Assembly (NCBI GenBank): GCA_016794035.1
Contig: JAEUHS010000033.1
Span: forward strand, 62,001 to 126,000
Direction of reading: 5' to 3'
DNA from: Planctomycetota bacterium
GTDB lineage: Bacteria > Planctomycetota > UBA1135 > UBA2386
Length of the DNA: 64,000 bases
In this document: positions 17,647 through 28,730 of the stretch, one piece after another
Layout of the letters: each line of letters starts with the position of its first letter
Numbering within the stretch: the stretch's first letter is position 1
Notes under the pieces: model-generated
Databases searched by the model: none
What the model was told of the DNA's origin: nothing
Seen by the model: the letters and a program-made list of their open reading frames with translations, nothing else
Position numbers and translations under genes: made by a program

Positions 17647-19503
17647 ATGTACTTCGAGTCGACCGAACTGTCCGGAGCAGCCGCCGGCACCGAAATCGCG
17701 GCTGTCGAGCCGAGCAGTTCCCCCGCCGCCGAGCAGATCGCCCTCGCCGGCGCGCCATCCAGCCTGGTCCCGGCGCTGCAGCGCCGCGGCTTCCTGCGGC
17801 TGACCGAGGTGCAGCGCGCGGTGCTCGACGCCGACGACGGCAAGAGCGACCTGCGCATCACCTCGCAGACCGGCTCCGGCAAGACCGTCGCGCTCGGCTT
17901 CGCGCTCGCGGCCGGCCTGACCGACGGCCGGCGCAATGGACCGAACACGCTGGTGATCGCGCCGACGCGCGAGCTGGCGATGCAGGTGAAGGAGGAACTC
18001 GGCTGGCTGTTCGCCGACCTGCCGCACGTGCACTGCGAGGTCGTGACCGGCGGCACCAGCCTGATGCGCGAACGCCAGCAGCTCAAGCGCCGGCCGGCGA
18101 TCGTCGTCGGCACGCCGGGCCGCCTGCTCGACCACCTGCGACAGGGCGTGCTGGACGTCACCTCGGTGACCCAGCTGGTGCTCGACGAGGCCGACCAGAT
18201 GCTCGACCTCGGCTTCAAGGACGAGCTCGACGGCATCCTCGAACAGATCCCGGCCGCGCGCCGCACGCACCTCGTGTCGGCGACCTTCCCGCGCGAGGTG
18301 CTGGACCTCGCCAACCGCTTCCAGCGCCAACCGATCTTCGTCGAGGGCTCCGCGCACGGTGTCGCCCACGACGACATCGAGCACGTCGTGCACCGCATCG
18401 GCCCGCGCGAGCACTATGCCGCGCTGGTCAACATCCTGCTGATGGCCGGCGACGAACGCACGCTGGTGTTCGTGCGCACGCGCGAGAACACCGCCACGCT
18501 GGCCGACAAGCTGGCCGCCGACGGCTTCGCCGCGCTGGCGATCAACGGCGACCTCGCCCAGGCGCAGCGCACGCGCACGCTGGAGTCGTTCCGCCGCGGC
18601 GCGGTGCGAACGCTGATCGCGACCGACGTCGCCGCGCGCGGCCTCGACATCTCGTCGGTGACCGCCGTCGTGCACGTGCACCCGCCGATCGACTCGGCGA
18701 CCTACGTGCACCGCAGCGGCCGCACCGGCCGCGCCGGCCAGAAGGGCCGCAGCATCATGCTGGTGCCCAAGGGCGCCGAGCACCGCGTGCGCCGGCTCTA
18801 TCGCGAGGCGAAGCTCGAACCGACGCTCGAGCCGCTGCCGAGCGCGCGCGAGGTGCTCCAGCGCCAGCTCGAACGGGCGACCGCCGCCGCGCGCGCGACC
18901 ATCGAAGCCAGTCCTCAGCCCGGCACCGAACAGCTCGCCGCGGCCGAGACGCTGCTGCTGGGTCGCGCGCCGGCCGCCGTGGTGGCGGCGCTGCTGACGC
19001 AGTCGATGGCGACGCTGCGGGCGCCGTTCGACGTCGGCGACGGGCCGTCGCACCAGGCGCCGCGGCTCACCCCGAGGCACTCGACGATCGGCCACTCGAT
19101 CGAGGGCCCGGCGGCGCCAGCACAGCACCAGGCCCCCCCGCCGCCGCCGGTGCACCGCCGGCTGCCGGCCGGCCGCCTCGGCAAACCGGGCGCCCCGCCG
19201 GCGTGGCGCCGCGATCCGGACGCGCCGGAGCCGCCGCGCAGCCGCGCGCCGGCCCGCAACGGCGCCTTCGCGCGCTTCCGCATCAACTGGGGTCTGCGCG
19301 ACGGCGCCGACGCGCGCCGCATCCTCGCCCACGTCTGTCGCCGCGGCGACGTCGACAGCCGCATGATCGGCGGCATCGACCTGCAGCAGAGTTCGAGCAC
19401 GTTCGAGGTCGCCGAGGCGATCGCGCGTGCGTTCGCCAAGCGCGTGCAGAAGCGCGACCGCCGCGACCCGCACCTGTTCATCGTGCCGGACGACCGCGGC
19501 TAG
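17647..19503 (+). CDS. DEAD-box RNA helicase with DbpA-like RNA-binding domain
   Basis: The 618-residue product carries the DEAD-box motifs in order: QTGSGKT (74-80), PTRELA, TPGR, DEAD (180-183), SAT, then the second RecA-like domain with ATDVAARGLDIS and HRSGRTGRAG. A long Pro/Arg-rich linker leads to a C-terminal domain (about 540-610, ARFRINWGLRDGADARRIL and IGGIDLQQSSSTFEV) matching the DbpA RNA-binding fold, which in E. coli targets 23S rRNA. A role in ribosome assembly or RNA remodelling is likely. The N-terminal 40 residues are variable. It converges on the ABC-F gene across a 184-base spacer. Confidence 0.93.
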   Translation: MYFESTELSGAAAGTEIAAVEPSSSPAAEQIALAGAPSSLVPALQRRGFLRLTEVQRAVLDADDGKSDLRITSQTGSGKTVALGFALAAGLTDGRRNGPNTLVIAPTRELAMQVKEELGWLFADLPHVHCEVVTGGTSLMRERQQLKRRPAIVVGTPGRLLDHLRQGVLDVTSVTQLVLDEADQMLDLGFKDELDGILEQIPAARRTHLVSATFPREVLDLANRFQRQPIFVEGSAHGVAHDDIEHVVHRIGPREHYAALVNILLMAGDERTLVFVRTRENTATLADKLAADGFAALAINGDLAQAQRTRTLESFRRGAVRTLIATDVAARGLDISSVTAVVHVHPPIDSATYVHRSGRTGRAGQKGRSIMLVPKGAEHRVRRLYREAKLEPTLEPLPSAREVLQRQLERATAAARATIEASPQPGTEQLAAAETLLLGRAPAAVVAALLTQSMATLRAPFDVGDGPSHQAPRLTPRHSTIGHSIEGPAAPAQHQAPPPPPVHRRLPAGRLGKPGAPPAWRRDPDAPEPPRSRAPARNGAFARFRINWGLRDGADARRILAHVCRRGDVDSRMIGGIDLQQSSSTFEVAEAIARAFAKRVQKRDRRDPHLFIVPDDRG

Positions 19504-19687
19504 GCAAGGCGGCCGGCGGCGAGCGGGCTCTCAGCCAGCCAGCGCGGCTTCGATCCGCTTCAGGTCGGCGCCGACGATCGGCGAGCCGCGCACCTCGGAG
19601 CTTCATGCTGACGCAGCAGAGGTTCCGGGCGAGGAAGTCGTGGCCGGTGTGTTCGCAGCAGCCGGCGCGACGTCGTCGCTGCGCCGC

Positions 19688-21613
<1,926 letters not shown>

Positions 21614-21621
21614 TGGGGCGA

Positions 21622-21950
21622 AGCAGTATGCGGGTGCGGCGCCCGGATGGCCACCCCGGTCGCGCGCCGCCGGCATCGTGCGGCGCGAGGCGGCGAGCCC
21701 TCATCGACGGTGCGCCGGCAGGCCCCCTGGCCGGGCCGGTGGCCGCGGGCGCGAACGCAGGGCCAGCGTCCGCGCAGCCGCAACTCGGGGAACACGATCG
21801 TCTCGGCCGCCCAGTCGCAGCCGGAGATTCCGTTCGAACGCCGCCACCGGGGACCGCGGGCGATCCCGGCGCACGGGCCGAGCGCCGGCCGGACGGCGAC
21901 CGTGCGGCCGGTCCTGCGACCGCGACTGCGTGAGGTGGCCGCGGCGCGGA
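21622..21950. other. Spacer of about 330 bases without a recognised gene
   Basis: The spacer lies between the ABC-F start and the pseudouridine synthase end, both on the minus strand. The minus-strand frame remains open and contains DWAAETIVFPELRLRG, with mixed codon quality, but I recognise no family and see no start with a ribosome-binding site. It must contain the ABC-F promoter or a leader. Confidence 0.4.
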
Positions 21951-22721
21951 TCAGGCGGCGCGGCGCGGCGGGCGCGGGCGCCCGCGGCCGGGCACCGGCG
22001 TGAACGCCGCCCGCAGCGCCGCCACCTCGTGGTCGGCCAGGCGGCGCGCCGTGCCGACGGGCAGGCTGCCGAGGGCCAGCGGGCCGATGCGGGGCCGGTG
22101 CAGCGTCAGCACCGCCGAGCCCACGGCCTCGAGCATGCGGCGCACCTGCCGGTTCCGGCCCTCGGTAAGCACGACGGTGATGGTCGTGTCCGCCGCCGAC
22201 CGTTCGAGCACCGTCACCTTCGCCGGCCGGGTGGGGCCGTCGGCGAGTTCGACACCGCCTGCCAGCAGCCGGAGCGCGGCGTCGGTCAGCACGCCGGCGC
22301 AGCGCGCCACGTAGGTCTTCGGCAGCTTGGTCGCCGGGTCGGTGATCGCGTTGGCCAGTTCGCTGTCGTTGGTGAACAGCAGCATGCCCGAGGTGTCGCG
22401 GTCGAGCCGTCCCACCGGCGCGAGCCACGGGGCCGCGTCGGGCAGCAGCGCGTAGACCGTCGCGCGTCCCAGCTCGTCGGCCCGCGTCGTGACGTAGCCG
22501 ACGGGCTTGTGCAGCATCCAGACCTCCTTCGCGGCCGGCCGCAGCGGCGCGCCGTCGCACGCGATGCGGTCGACGTCGGGGCGCACACGAAGGTCGGGGT
22601 CGCGCACGACGCGGCCGTTCACCGTGACGCGGCCGGCCAGGATGGCTCGCCGGGCGGCGCCGCGCGAGCAGAGCCCGGCGCGCGACAGGCAGCGATCGAG
22701 CGATTTCCTGGCGCTGACCAA
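21951..22721 (-). CDS. Pseudouridine synthase, RsuA/RluB family
   Basis: The product is an rRNA pseudouridine synthase with an N-terminal S4 RNA-binding domain (SLDRCLSRAGLCSRGAARRA, VTVNGRVV) and a catalytic domain with the GRLDRDTSGMLLFTND signature holding the catalytic Asp, plus ALTEGRNRQVRRM-like C-terminal motif (VVLTEGRNRQVRRML). I place the start at the TTG at 22721, immediately before the S4 domain. An ATG at 22826 would add 35 residues with poor codon use that overlap a hydrolase remnant on the other strand. The C terminus is Arg/Pro-rich. Confidence 0.88.
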   Translation of the reverse strand: MVSARKSLDRCLSRAGLCSRGAARRAILAGRVTVNGRVVRDPDLRVRPDVDRIACDGAPLRPAAKEVWMLHKPVGYVTTRADELGRATVYALLPDAAPWLAPVGRLDRDTSGMLLFTNDSELANAITDPATKLPKTYVARCAGVLTDAALRLLAGGVELADGPTRPAKVTVLERSAADTTITVVLTEGRNRQVRRMLEAVGSAVLTLHRPRIGPLALGSLPVGTARRLADHEVAALRAAFTPVPGRGRPRPPRRAA

Positions 22722-22789
22722 TCGTGCACAAGGATGGCGCCAACGGCCCGCGGGCGCAATCGAAGCCGCTGCCGCCCGCGGCGGGCCGC

Positions 22790-22921
22790 CGCTTCGCGCA
22801 CGACTGCGGCGCCGAACTGCACGCATACCCGGAGTCCGCGCACCTCATGCGCGGCGCGGACTGGTCGGACCCGTGGCAGCGCACGGCGGCGTTCGTGCGA
22901 CACCACGTCGCGGGACCGCGA
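22790..22921 (+). pseudogene. Alpha/beta-hydrolase C-terminal remnant
   Basis: The plus-strand reading contains AHDCGAELHAYPESAHLMRG followed by a W-DPWQRTAAFVRHH segment. This resembles the end of dienelactone-hydrolase/esterase-type alpha/beta hydrolases, where a strand with a Y-P-x-x-x-H catalytic His precedes the last helix. There is no nucleophile elbow or start upstream, and the sequence runs directly into the kinase gene end. Family assignment is by pattern only. Confidence 0.4.
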
Positions 22922-22934
22922 GCGGCCGGGGCGC

Positions 22935-25472
22935 CTACCTGGTCAGCGCGCGGGTCGGACGCGAGCGCACGAGGGCAGCGGCGCCGTGTTCGCCGCGGCG
23001 ATCCAGGGCCTTGGCGTGCAGTTCGCGCGCGACCTGGTCGACCCCCTTCGCGAGCTCGTCGGCGCGCTCGGCGACCGCGAGCTCCCGATCGTCGCCGCTG
23101 GCCTGCGGCGACTGCGAAAGGGCGGTCGCATAGTCGAGCCAGGCAGCCGCGTCGTCCGGCCGGCGTTCGGCCCAGCGCCGGTGCTCGGCCAGTGCGGCCG
23201 GCGCGTCGCCGGCCGCGTCGAGTGCATCGAGCAGCTGGGCATGCACGCGTTCGTGATCGGGATGCGAACGCGAAAGCGCGGCGAGATTCTCGACGGCCTC
23301 CGCGGCCGCATCGGCGCTGACCAACGCGAACGCGAGGTCGAGGCGAGCTTCGAGTTCGTCCCCGTTGGCGGCGACGGCACGTCGCATCAGGTCGAGCGCG
23401 GTCTCGTGATCGCCGCGGCGCCACGCGGCGCGACCGGCGAAGCGCAGGGCCGCGGGCTCGTCGGCGACGACCGCGAGCCAGTCGTTGGCGAGCTCCCCGG
23501 CGACGGCGTCGTCGATCTGCGCGACGATGGCGAGCAGCCTGCGACGCATCGGCACATCGGACCCCATGCCGTGGAACGCATCACGCAGCATCGCCAGCGC
23601 GGCAACGAGATCGCCACGGCGCATCAGGGCGAGGCCGAGGTTCGCCTGCACGTGCGCATTGGCACCACCGAGTGACAGGGCACGGCGCAACAGCTGCTCG
23701 GCGCGTTCGGGTTCGAGCGACACGAGGCACGCACCCGACAGCTGCAACGCCAGCGGATGCTCCGGCCAGATGCGCGACAACGCCTCGGCCACCTCGCGCC
23801 GCTCCGCAGGCCCGCCGCCGTTGCAGACGACGGCCGCCCACTGCGCGTACAGGACCAGGTTCGGGCGGGGCGAGATCCGTACCGCGAGCGACAGCAGGTC
23901 CCGGGCGCGCCCCAGCGCCCCCGGGTCGGCTTCGCGACCCTCGATGCCAAGCAACGCCTCGAGCCACAGGCCCATCGACGACGTCGGTGGTCCGAGCGAG
24001 CGCCGGAGCGCATCCGCCTCCGGCTGACGCTGCACGCGTTCGAGCAACCACGCGCGACAGCGCGCGAGGTTCTCGTCCCCATCGTCCATGGGACGGGCCT
24101 CGAGCTCCGCGAGCGCGGCGGCGGGACCACGGCTGCGCGAGGCGGCGAAGACCAGTCCCAGCACGGCCTCGCTGCGCGATGGGTCACCGCGGATCGCCTG
24201 CTCGAACCATCGCCGCTCCGCAGCCGCGTCGCCGCGCGCCAGGAAGCCGTTCACGACCGCGTCGTCGTAGGCGCGTTGCCGTTCGGCGGCCGCGGCAGCT
24301 CGCAGCTGCGGCCATTGCACGCCGATCCAGACCGACATCGCCAGCGCGATCATCGCGAGCAGGGCGAGACCGGCCACCGCGGGTTGGCGCCGCATGCGAC
24401 GCACCATGCGCCGCATGCGGGATGGCGCCCGCGCCGTGACCTCGCGCAGATCGAGGAACGCGCGCAGGTCGCCGGCGAACGCGTCGGCGGTCGCGTAGCG
24501 GCGTTCCGGCTCCTTCTCGAGCGCCTTCATGACGATCGCGGCGAGGTCGGCCGGCACGCCGCGGTTGAGCCGTCGCGGATCGGGCGGATCGTCACGGACG
24601 ATCGCCGCGAGCGATGCGGCGATCGACGGACCGGCGAACGCCGGACGCAGGGTCGCGCACTCGTACAGGGTCGCGCCGAGCGAGAACACGTCGGAACGAC
24701 GGTCGCACGCCGCCCCCCCGTGCAGGACCTGCTCGGGCGACATGTACCGGGGCGATCCCAGCACCGCGCCCGCGTTCGTCAGGCTCGGATCCCCCCGGTC
24801 CCGGGCGATCCCGAAGTCGGTCAGCACCGGGTGGCCGTCGCTGCGCAACAGGATGTTCGATGGCTTGACGTCCCGGTGCACGACGCCCGCCTCGTGCGCA
24901 TGGTGCAGGGCCTGAGCGATCCTCGCGATCGCCATCACCAGGTGGCGCAGGGAGTCCCCGGTGTGGCCGCCGGCAGCCGCCAGTTGATCGATCCGTGCCG
25001 CGAGCGACACGCCGTCGACGAACTCCATCGCCAGCCAGTGACGCCCGCCGGTTTCGCCGACACCCAGCACCCGCACGATCTCCGGATGGTCCAGTCGCGC
25101 CAGCGTCTGCGCTTCGCGGCGGAAGCGCACCAGCGCGGTCGCGCTGTCCGCGACGTCCGGCAGCAGCACCTTGACCGCGACCCGTCGCCCGAGCAGGCGA
25201 TCGCGCGCTTCGTGGACGCGGCCGGTACCGCCCTGCCCGACGATGCGACCGAGACGGTAGTCGCCGAGCAGTTCTCCGCCGCTCGACACCGGGCCTGACG
25301 GGGCCGGCGGATCGCTGCTGCGCACCGTTGCGTCCTCGTCGCCGCACATCGCGGTCAGCAGATCGGCGAGCTCCGGGTTGCCGGCCAGCACCTGCTGCCA
25401 GTCGCCGCCGTCCAGCCGATGCGCCACGAACAGCCCAAGCGCACGTTCGAGACGGTCCGCGGATTCGTTCAT
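22935..25472 (-). CDS. Ser/Thr protein kinase with TPR-like repeats
   Basis: The 845-residue product has a Hanks-type kinase domain (GQGGTG loop at 79-84, Lys101, HRDVKPSN from 200, DFG at 220-222, SPRYMSPEQ), a transmembrane helix (about 361-385, VAGLALLAMIALAMSVWIGV) and a long C-terminal helical region of tetratricopeptide-like units (for example NLGLALMRRGDLVAALAML). A short acidic N-terminal extension precedes the kinase. It lies 16 bases downstream of an ECF sigma factor gene, the common planctomycete pairing in which kinase and sigma factor form one signalling unit. Ligand and targets are unknown. Confidence 0.93.
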   Translation of the reverse strand: MNESADRLERALGLFVAHRLDGGDWQQVLAGNPELADLLTAMCGDEDATVRSSDPPAPSGPVSSGGELLGDYRLGRIVGQGGTGRVHEARDRLLGRRVAVKVLLPDVADSATALVRFRREAQTLARLDHPEIVRVLGVGETGGRHWLAMEFVDGVSLAARIDQLAAAGGHTGDSLRHLVMAIARIAQALHHAHEAGVVHRDVKPSNILLRSDGHPVLTDFGIARDRGDPSLTNAGAVLGSPRYMSPEQVLHGGAACDRRSDVFSLGATLYECATLRPAFAGPSIAASLAAIVRDDPPDPRRLNRGVPADLAAIVMKALEKEPERRYATADAFAGDLRAFLDLREVTARAPSRMRRMVRRMRRQPAVAGLALLAMIALAMSVWIGVQWPQLRAAAAAERQRAYDDAVVNGFLARGDAAAERRWFEQAIRGDPSRSEAVLGLVFAASRSRGPAAALAELEARPMDDGDENLARCRAWLLERVQRQPEADALRRSLGPPTSSMGLWLEALLGIEGREADPGALGRARDLLSLAVRISPRPNLVLYAQWAAVVCNGGGPAERREVAEALSRIWPEHPLALQLSGACLVSLEPERAEQLLRRALSLGGANAHVQANLGLALMRRGDLVAALAMLRDAFHGMGSDVPMRRRLLAIVAQIDDAVAGELANDWLAVVADEPAALRFAGRAAWRRGDHETALDLMRRAVAANGDELEARLDLAFALVSADAAAEAVENLAALSRSHPDHERVHAQLLDALDAAGDAPAALAEHRRWAERRPDDAAAWLDYATALSQSPQASGDDRELAVAERADELAKGVDQVARELHAKALDRRGEHGAAALVRSRPTRALTR

Positions 25473-25488
25473 GGTGGTTCGTGGGCAG

Positions 25489-26106
25489 TCACAGCAGATC
25501 CCGCAGGCGTCCCTGGCGCAGCTTGATCAGCGCCGCGGCGAGTCTCGGCAGCGCCCGTCGGTGGCGCATGCGCACCGTGTCCTCGGCTTCGCCGAAGTCC
25601 GCAGCGATCTCGACGAACGACTGCCCGAGGTAGTCGCGGCGCTCGATGACCTCGCGATCGTCAGCGTCGAGCAGCTCCAGCGCGAGACGGACCCATGCTC
25701 GGTGGTCTTCGCGGGCGGCAGCGGCGCCGGGGTCGGTCGCCGTTGCGGCGACATCGAGATCCAGCACCGTGTCGTCCGCCGGTGCCGCCCGCGGTTGCTC
25801 GCGGCGCGGGTCCCGCTTCTGACGCTGCTGGTGGCGCGCCGCCGAACGCAGCGTGTTCTCGACCATGCGGACGAAGAGGCCGCGCAGGTGTTCACGATCC
25901 GACACCAGGAAACGCGGCGCGCGGCGCAGTGCGTGCAGCATCGTCGCCTGCACGACGTCCTGCGTGTCGACGTCGCGGCGCAGCGCGGGGCCGAGCCGCC
26001 GATGCACGTGGTCGCGGACGAAGCCGTACTCCTGCTCGACCAGCTGCGCCATCGCCCGTTGATCGCCACGGTGCCAACGCAACAGGAGTTCGCGCGTCGC
26101 GTCCAC
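25489..26106 (-). CDS. ECF-type RNA polymerase sigma factor
   Basis: The 205-residue sigma factor (GTG start) carries region 2 (LVEQEYGFVRDHVHRRLG, DTQDVVQATMLHAL) and region 4 with a helix-turn-helix (ADDREVIERRDYLGQSFVEI, AEDTVRMRHRRALPRLAAAL). The long Arg/Ala-rich linker between them is typical of ECF groups that travel with Ser/Thr kinases in planctomycetes. No anti-sigma factor is adjacent. The kinase gene starts 16 bases downstream, so phosphorylation is a plausible control, as shown for some kinase-linked ECF factors. Confidence 0.92.
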   Translation of the reverse strand: MDATRELLLRWHRGDQRAMAQLVEQEYGFVRDHVHRRLGPALRRDVDTQDVVQATMLHALRRAPRFLVSDREHLRGLFVRMVENTLRSAARHQQRQKRDPRREQPRAAPADDTVLDLDVAATATDPGAAAAREDHRAWVRLALELLDADDREVIERRDYLGQSFVEIAADFGEAEDTVRMRHRRALPRLAAALIKLRQGRLRDLL

Positions 26107-26170
26107 GCCTCCCGATTGGAGACGGGAGCGACGTGTCCGTCAACGCACGCGCACGTGGACGCCGGCAGGG

Positions 26171-27364
26171 TCACGGCTTGAACAGCCGGGCCTTCTCCTT
26201 CTCGATCTCGGGTTCGGCCTGCTCGGCGGCGGCCGCGTGGATCAGGTCGGCGTTGCGCTTCAGCAGCCGCAACCGGCCAGGGGTGAACTCGGGCAGCAGC
26301 CGGTTCTGCGAGCCCTCCCGCATCTGCAGCTTCAGGTTCGCACCGGGATTCGCGGCCACGTCGATGTTCGCGAAGCCGTCGAGCGGGCCGTGGAACTCCG
26401 TTCCCTGCATGAAACCACCCGGTCCGCGCGCATCACGCAGCAGTTCGTGACCGAAGGTCTGGAAGAAGTTCTCCTTCTTGGTCGCCAGGATCGGCGCCTT
26501 CATCGTCGCGATCTTGAACGGCGCGAAGGTCACCTCGTCGGGCGCGAAGAAGGCGCCGTCGTTGATCGCGAGGTAGTCGATCTTGACCAGTCCGGTGAGC
26601 CGCGCGGCGCATTCCAGGGCCGGCAGGGCGCCGACGCTGGAGCCGACGATCGCGGTGACACCCTGCTTCGCGAGCGTGCGCAGCTTGACGACCTCTTCGG
26701 CCGCCTCCTGCGCCTTGTTCTTGCTGCCGCGACCGCCGACGAAGCAGATCCCGAACGCCGGCAGGTGGGTCTGCAGGTACGCCGGCGTGCTGAACTTCGC
26801 GCTGAAGTCCGCCTCGGTCTTGCGCTGTCGCGTGCCTTCCGACGCCGCGTCGCCACCGTCGAACTGCACCAGGATGTCGAGCGGCGGCAGCACGACGCCC
26901 GGGCCGAGGCCGAGGATGTCGGTCAGGTCGAGATCCACCAGCGATCCGACGACGTCGCCGGAGTTGAAGCCGAGCTTCACGAGCGGCGCGACGCTCATCT
27001 TGACGCGCGGCGGCCGACCCGGCGGCAGCTGCTTCTTCAGCATCTCGGCGTCCAACGCGGCGATCGTCTTCTTGCCGACGACGTTGTCGGGGGTGGTCTG
27101 GTGCAGCGCGGTGTTGAGGATGTTGCGCTCGCGCTTGAACCGCAGCACGGCGGCAGCCGTGTTGGGCCCGTACTCGGCCCGCACCGCCTCGGTGCCGAAC
27201 TGGACGTTCGGCAGGATCGTCAGCAGCGCGAGCTGGATGCGCGTCACGTGTTCGCCGCGTTCGCGAGGCTGGCGCAGCGGCACGTGGGCCACGTCGTCGA
27301 CCAGGCACTTGTCGAGCCGGGCACTGCGTCGGGGCTTGGTGAACAGGTTCGAGCGGAGCACCAT
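26171..27364 (-). CDS. Hypothetical protein with peptidoglycan-binding-like region and GxSxG motif
   Basis: The 397-residue product starts at ATG 27364, preceded by AAAGGA at good spacing. Residues about 55-115 (YGPNTAAAVLRFKRERNIL ... VVGKKTIAALDAEM) resemble the repeat of peptidoglycan-binding domain 1. A later segment, VTAIVGSSVGALPALECAAR, places Ser243 in a GSSVG sequence like an alpha/beta-hydrolase nucleophile elbow, after a KLRTLAKQG helix. No signal peptide is apparent. A cell-wall or lipid hydrolase is possible but not demonstrated. The gene is divergent from the propeller lipoprotein at 27588. Confidence 0.7.
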   Translation of the reverse strand: MVLRSNLFTKPRRSARLDKCLVDDVAHVPLRQPRERGEHVTRIQLALLTILPNVQFGTEAVRAEYGPNTAAAVLRFKRERNILNTALHQTTPDNVVGKKTIAALDAEMLKKQLPPGRPPRVKMSVAPLVKLGFNSGDVVGSLVDLDLTDILGLGPGVVLPPLDILVQFDGGDAASEGTRQRKTEADFSAKFSTPAYLQTHLPAFGICFVGGRGSKNKAQEAAEEVVKLRTLAKQGVTAIVGSSVGALPALECAARLTGLVKIDYLAINDGAFFAPDEVTFAPFKIATMKAPILATKKENFFQTFGHELLRDARGPGGFMQGTEFHGPLDGFANIDVAANPGANLKLQMREGSQNRLLPEFTPGRLRLLKRNADLIHAAAAEQAEPEIEKEKARLFKP

Positions 27365-27587
27365 CCGGTTTCCTTTCGTTCGGGCGATCCAGGAGCGTCG
27401 TCGCCCCCGGCAAGCGAACCGCGGGCGCGCCGGATTCCGTCCCGGTGCGAGCCGGCGACCGCCCGCGCCGCCGCCAGGAAGGTGGGGCGAAGCACCGGAC
27501 AGGCCCGTGGGCGAACACGAATTCCGCCCGGATTTCCGCCGGCCACGAGCCGTGCAACGCACTCCGCCGCCCGTGGTTGTGGTCGCC

Positions 27588-28730
27588 ATGTCCACGACGA
27601 ACCACACCTGCCGGCCGAGCCGGCGGAGCCATCTCCCGATCCTCGCCCTGGTCCTCGCGCTCGCCGCCTGCAACAGCGGCGGCGGCGCCGCCGCGGGCAA
27701 CTCCGGTGGCGCTCCCGCGCCGACGCCGGCCCCACCCGCGAACCCGCAGAACGCGCAACCCGCGTTCGCGCGCCTGTGGCTGCCCAACTTCAACGCCGCC
27801 GAACTGCGCGCCTGGAACCGCGCGTCGTTGCTCGCCGATCGCGACAACGCCCCCGACGTCGTCGTGCGCCTGCCGAACGGCAGCCGCCCGAACGCCGCCA
27901 CGTTCGACGCGACCGGCAACCTCTACGTGACCGACAACCAGAACGCGCGCATCCTGCTGTTCACGCGCGCGCAGCTGCAGGTCTCGGGACAACCGACGCC
28001 TGCGGTCGTCATCGACACCGACGGCACCAGCCTGCAGAACGCGATCGGTCTCGCCTTCGACCGCGACAGCAACCTCTGGGTCGCGGCCGGCGGCCGGCTC
28101 GAGATGTACGAGCCCGAGAACCTCGACGACTCCGGCCCGACGACGCCGAACCGGGTCGTCACCGCCGCCGGCCTCGGGTTGCCCGCCGACCTCACGTTCG
28201 ACGCCGGCGGCAATCTGTGGCTGAGCAACGCGAGCTTCACCGCCGGGCAGAACTCGGTCGTCGTGTTCACGCCCGACCAGTTGGCGGCCGGCGGCCAACA
28301 GGTGCCGCGCCTCGTGCTGCGCTCGAACGCGTTCGCGCTGATCGAAGGTCTGCGGTTCGACGCACAGGGCTCGCTGTGGGTCGCGAGCAACGACGGGCTC
28401 AACATCGCGAAGTTCGCCGCCGCGGATCTCGTGCTGCCGGCGACGCCGGCGACCCGCAACCTGGTGCCCGCGGCCTCCCTGACCGCCAACGGCGACGACG
28501 CGCCGACCGGTCGCAGCGTGCGCAAGCCCGGCGGCATCGTCTTCGACAGCGACGGCAGCCTGTGGGTCAACTCGCAGCGTGGCAACCAGGGCGGCACCGA
28601 CTCGGGCCTCCTGCAGTTCACCGCCGCGCAGCTGGCGTTCTCGGGTCCGGCAGCCGTGCCGGCGAACATGCTGGTGCGCAGCGCGACTTCGAACCCGGGT
28701 TTCGGCGGCATGGTGCTCGAGCTGCCATGA
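27588..28730 (+). CDS. Lipoprotein with NHL/SMP-30-like beta-propeller
   Basis: The 380-residue product has a lipoprotein signal (HLPILALVLALAACNSGGG, lipobox LAAC) and a low-complexity Gly/Ala/Pro linker, then repeated blades with G-LYVTDNQNARIL, IGLAFDRDSNLWVAA, LTFDAGGNLWLSN, LRFDAQGSLWVAS and IVFDSDGSLWVNS. The D--GNLWV pattern is that of NHL/SMP-30-type propellers, which bind ligands or other proteins in the periplasm. The stop overlaps the start of the next gene (ATGA), indicating coupling. Confidence 0.87.
   Translation: MSTTNHTCRPSRRSHLPILALVLALAACNSGGGAAAGNSGGAPAPTPAPPANPQNAQPAFARLWLPNFNAAELRAWNRASLLADRDNAPDVVVRLPNGSRPNAATFDATGNLYVTDNQNARILLFTRAQLQVSGQPTPAVVIDTDGTSLQNAIGLAFDRDSNLWVAAGGRLEMYEPENLDDSGPTTPNRVVTAAGLGLPADLTFDAGGNLWLSNASFTAGQNSVVVFTPDQLAAGGQQVPRLVLRSNAFALIEGLRFDAQGSLWVASNDGLNIAKFAAADLVLPATPATRNLVPAASLTANGDDAPTGRSVRKPGGIVFDSDGSLWVNSQRGNQGGTDSGLLQFTAAQLAFSGPAAVPANMLVRSATSNPGFGGMVLELP

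Noticed and set aside
19504-19687. Possible gene end on the minus strand (CCEHTGHDFLARNLCC, and in another frame SPIVGADLKRIEAALAG)
   Set aside because: It looks like a decayed coding end with a frame change, but I recognise no family and see no start, so it is not listed as a feature.
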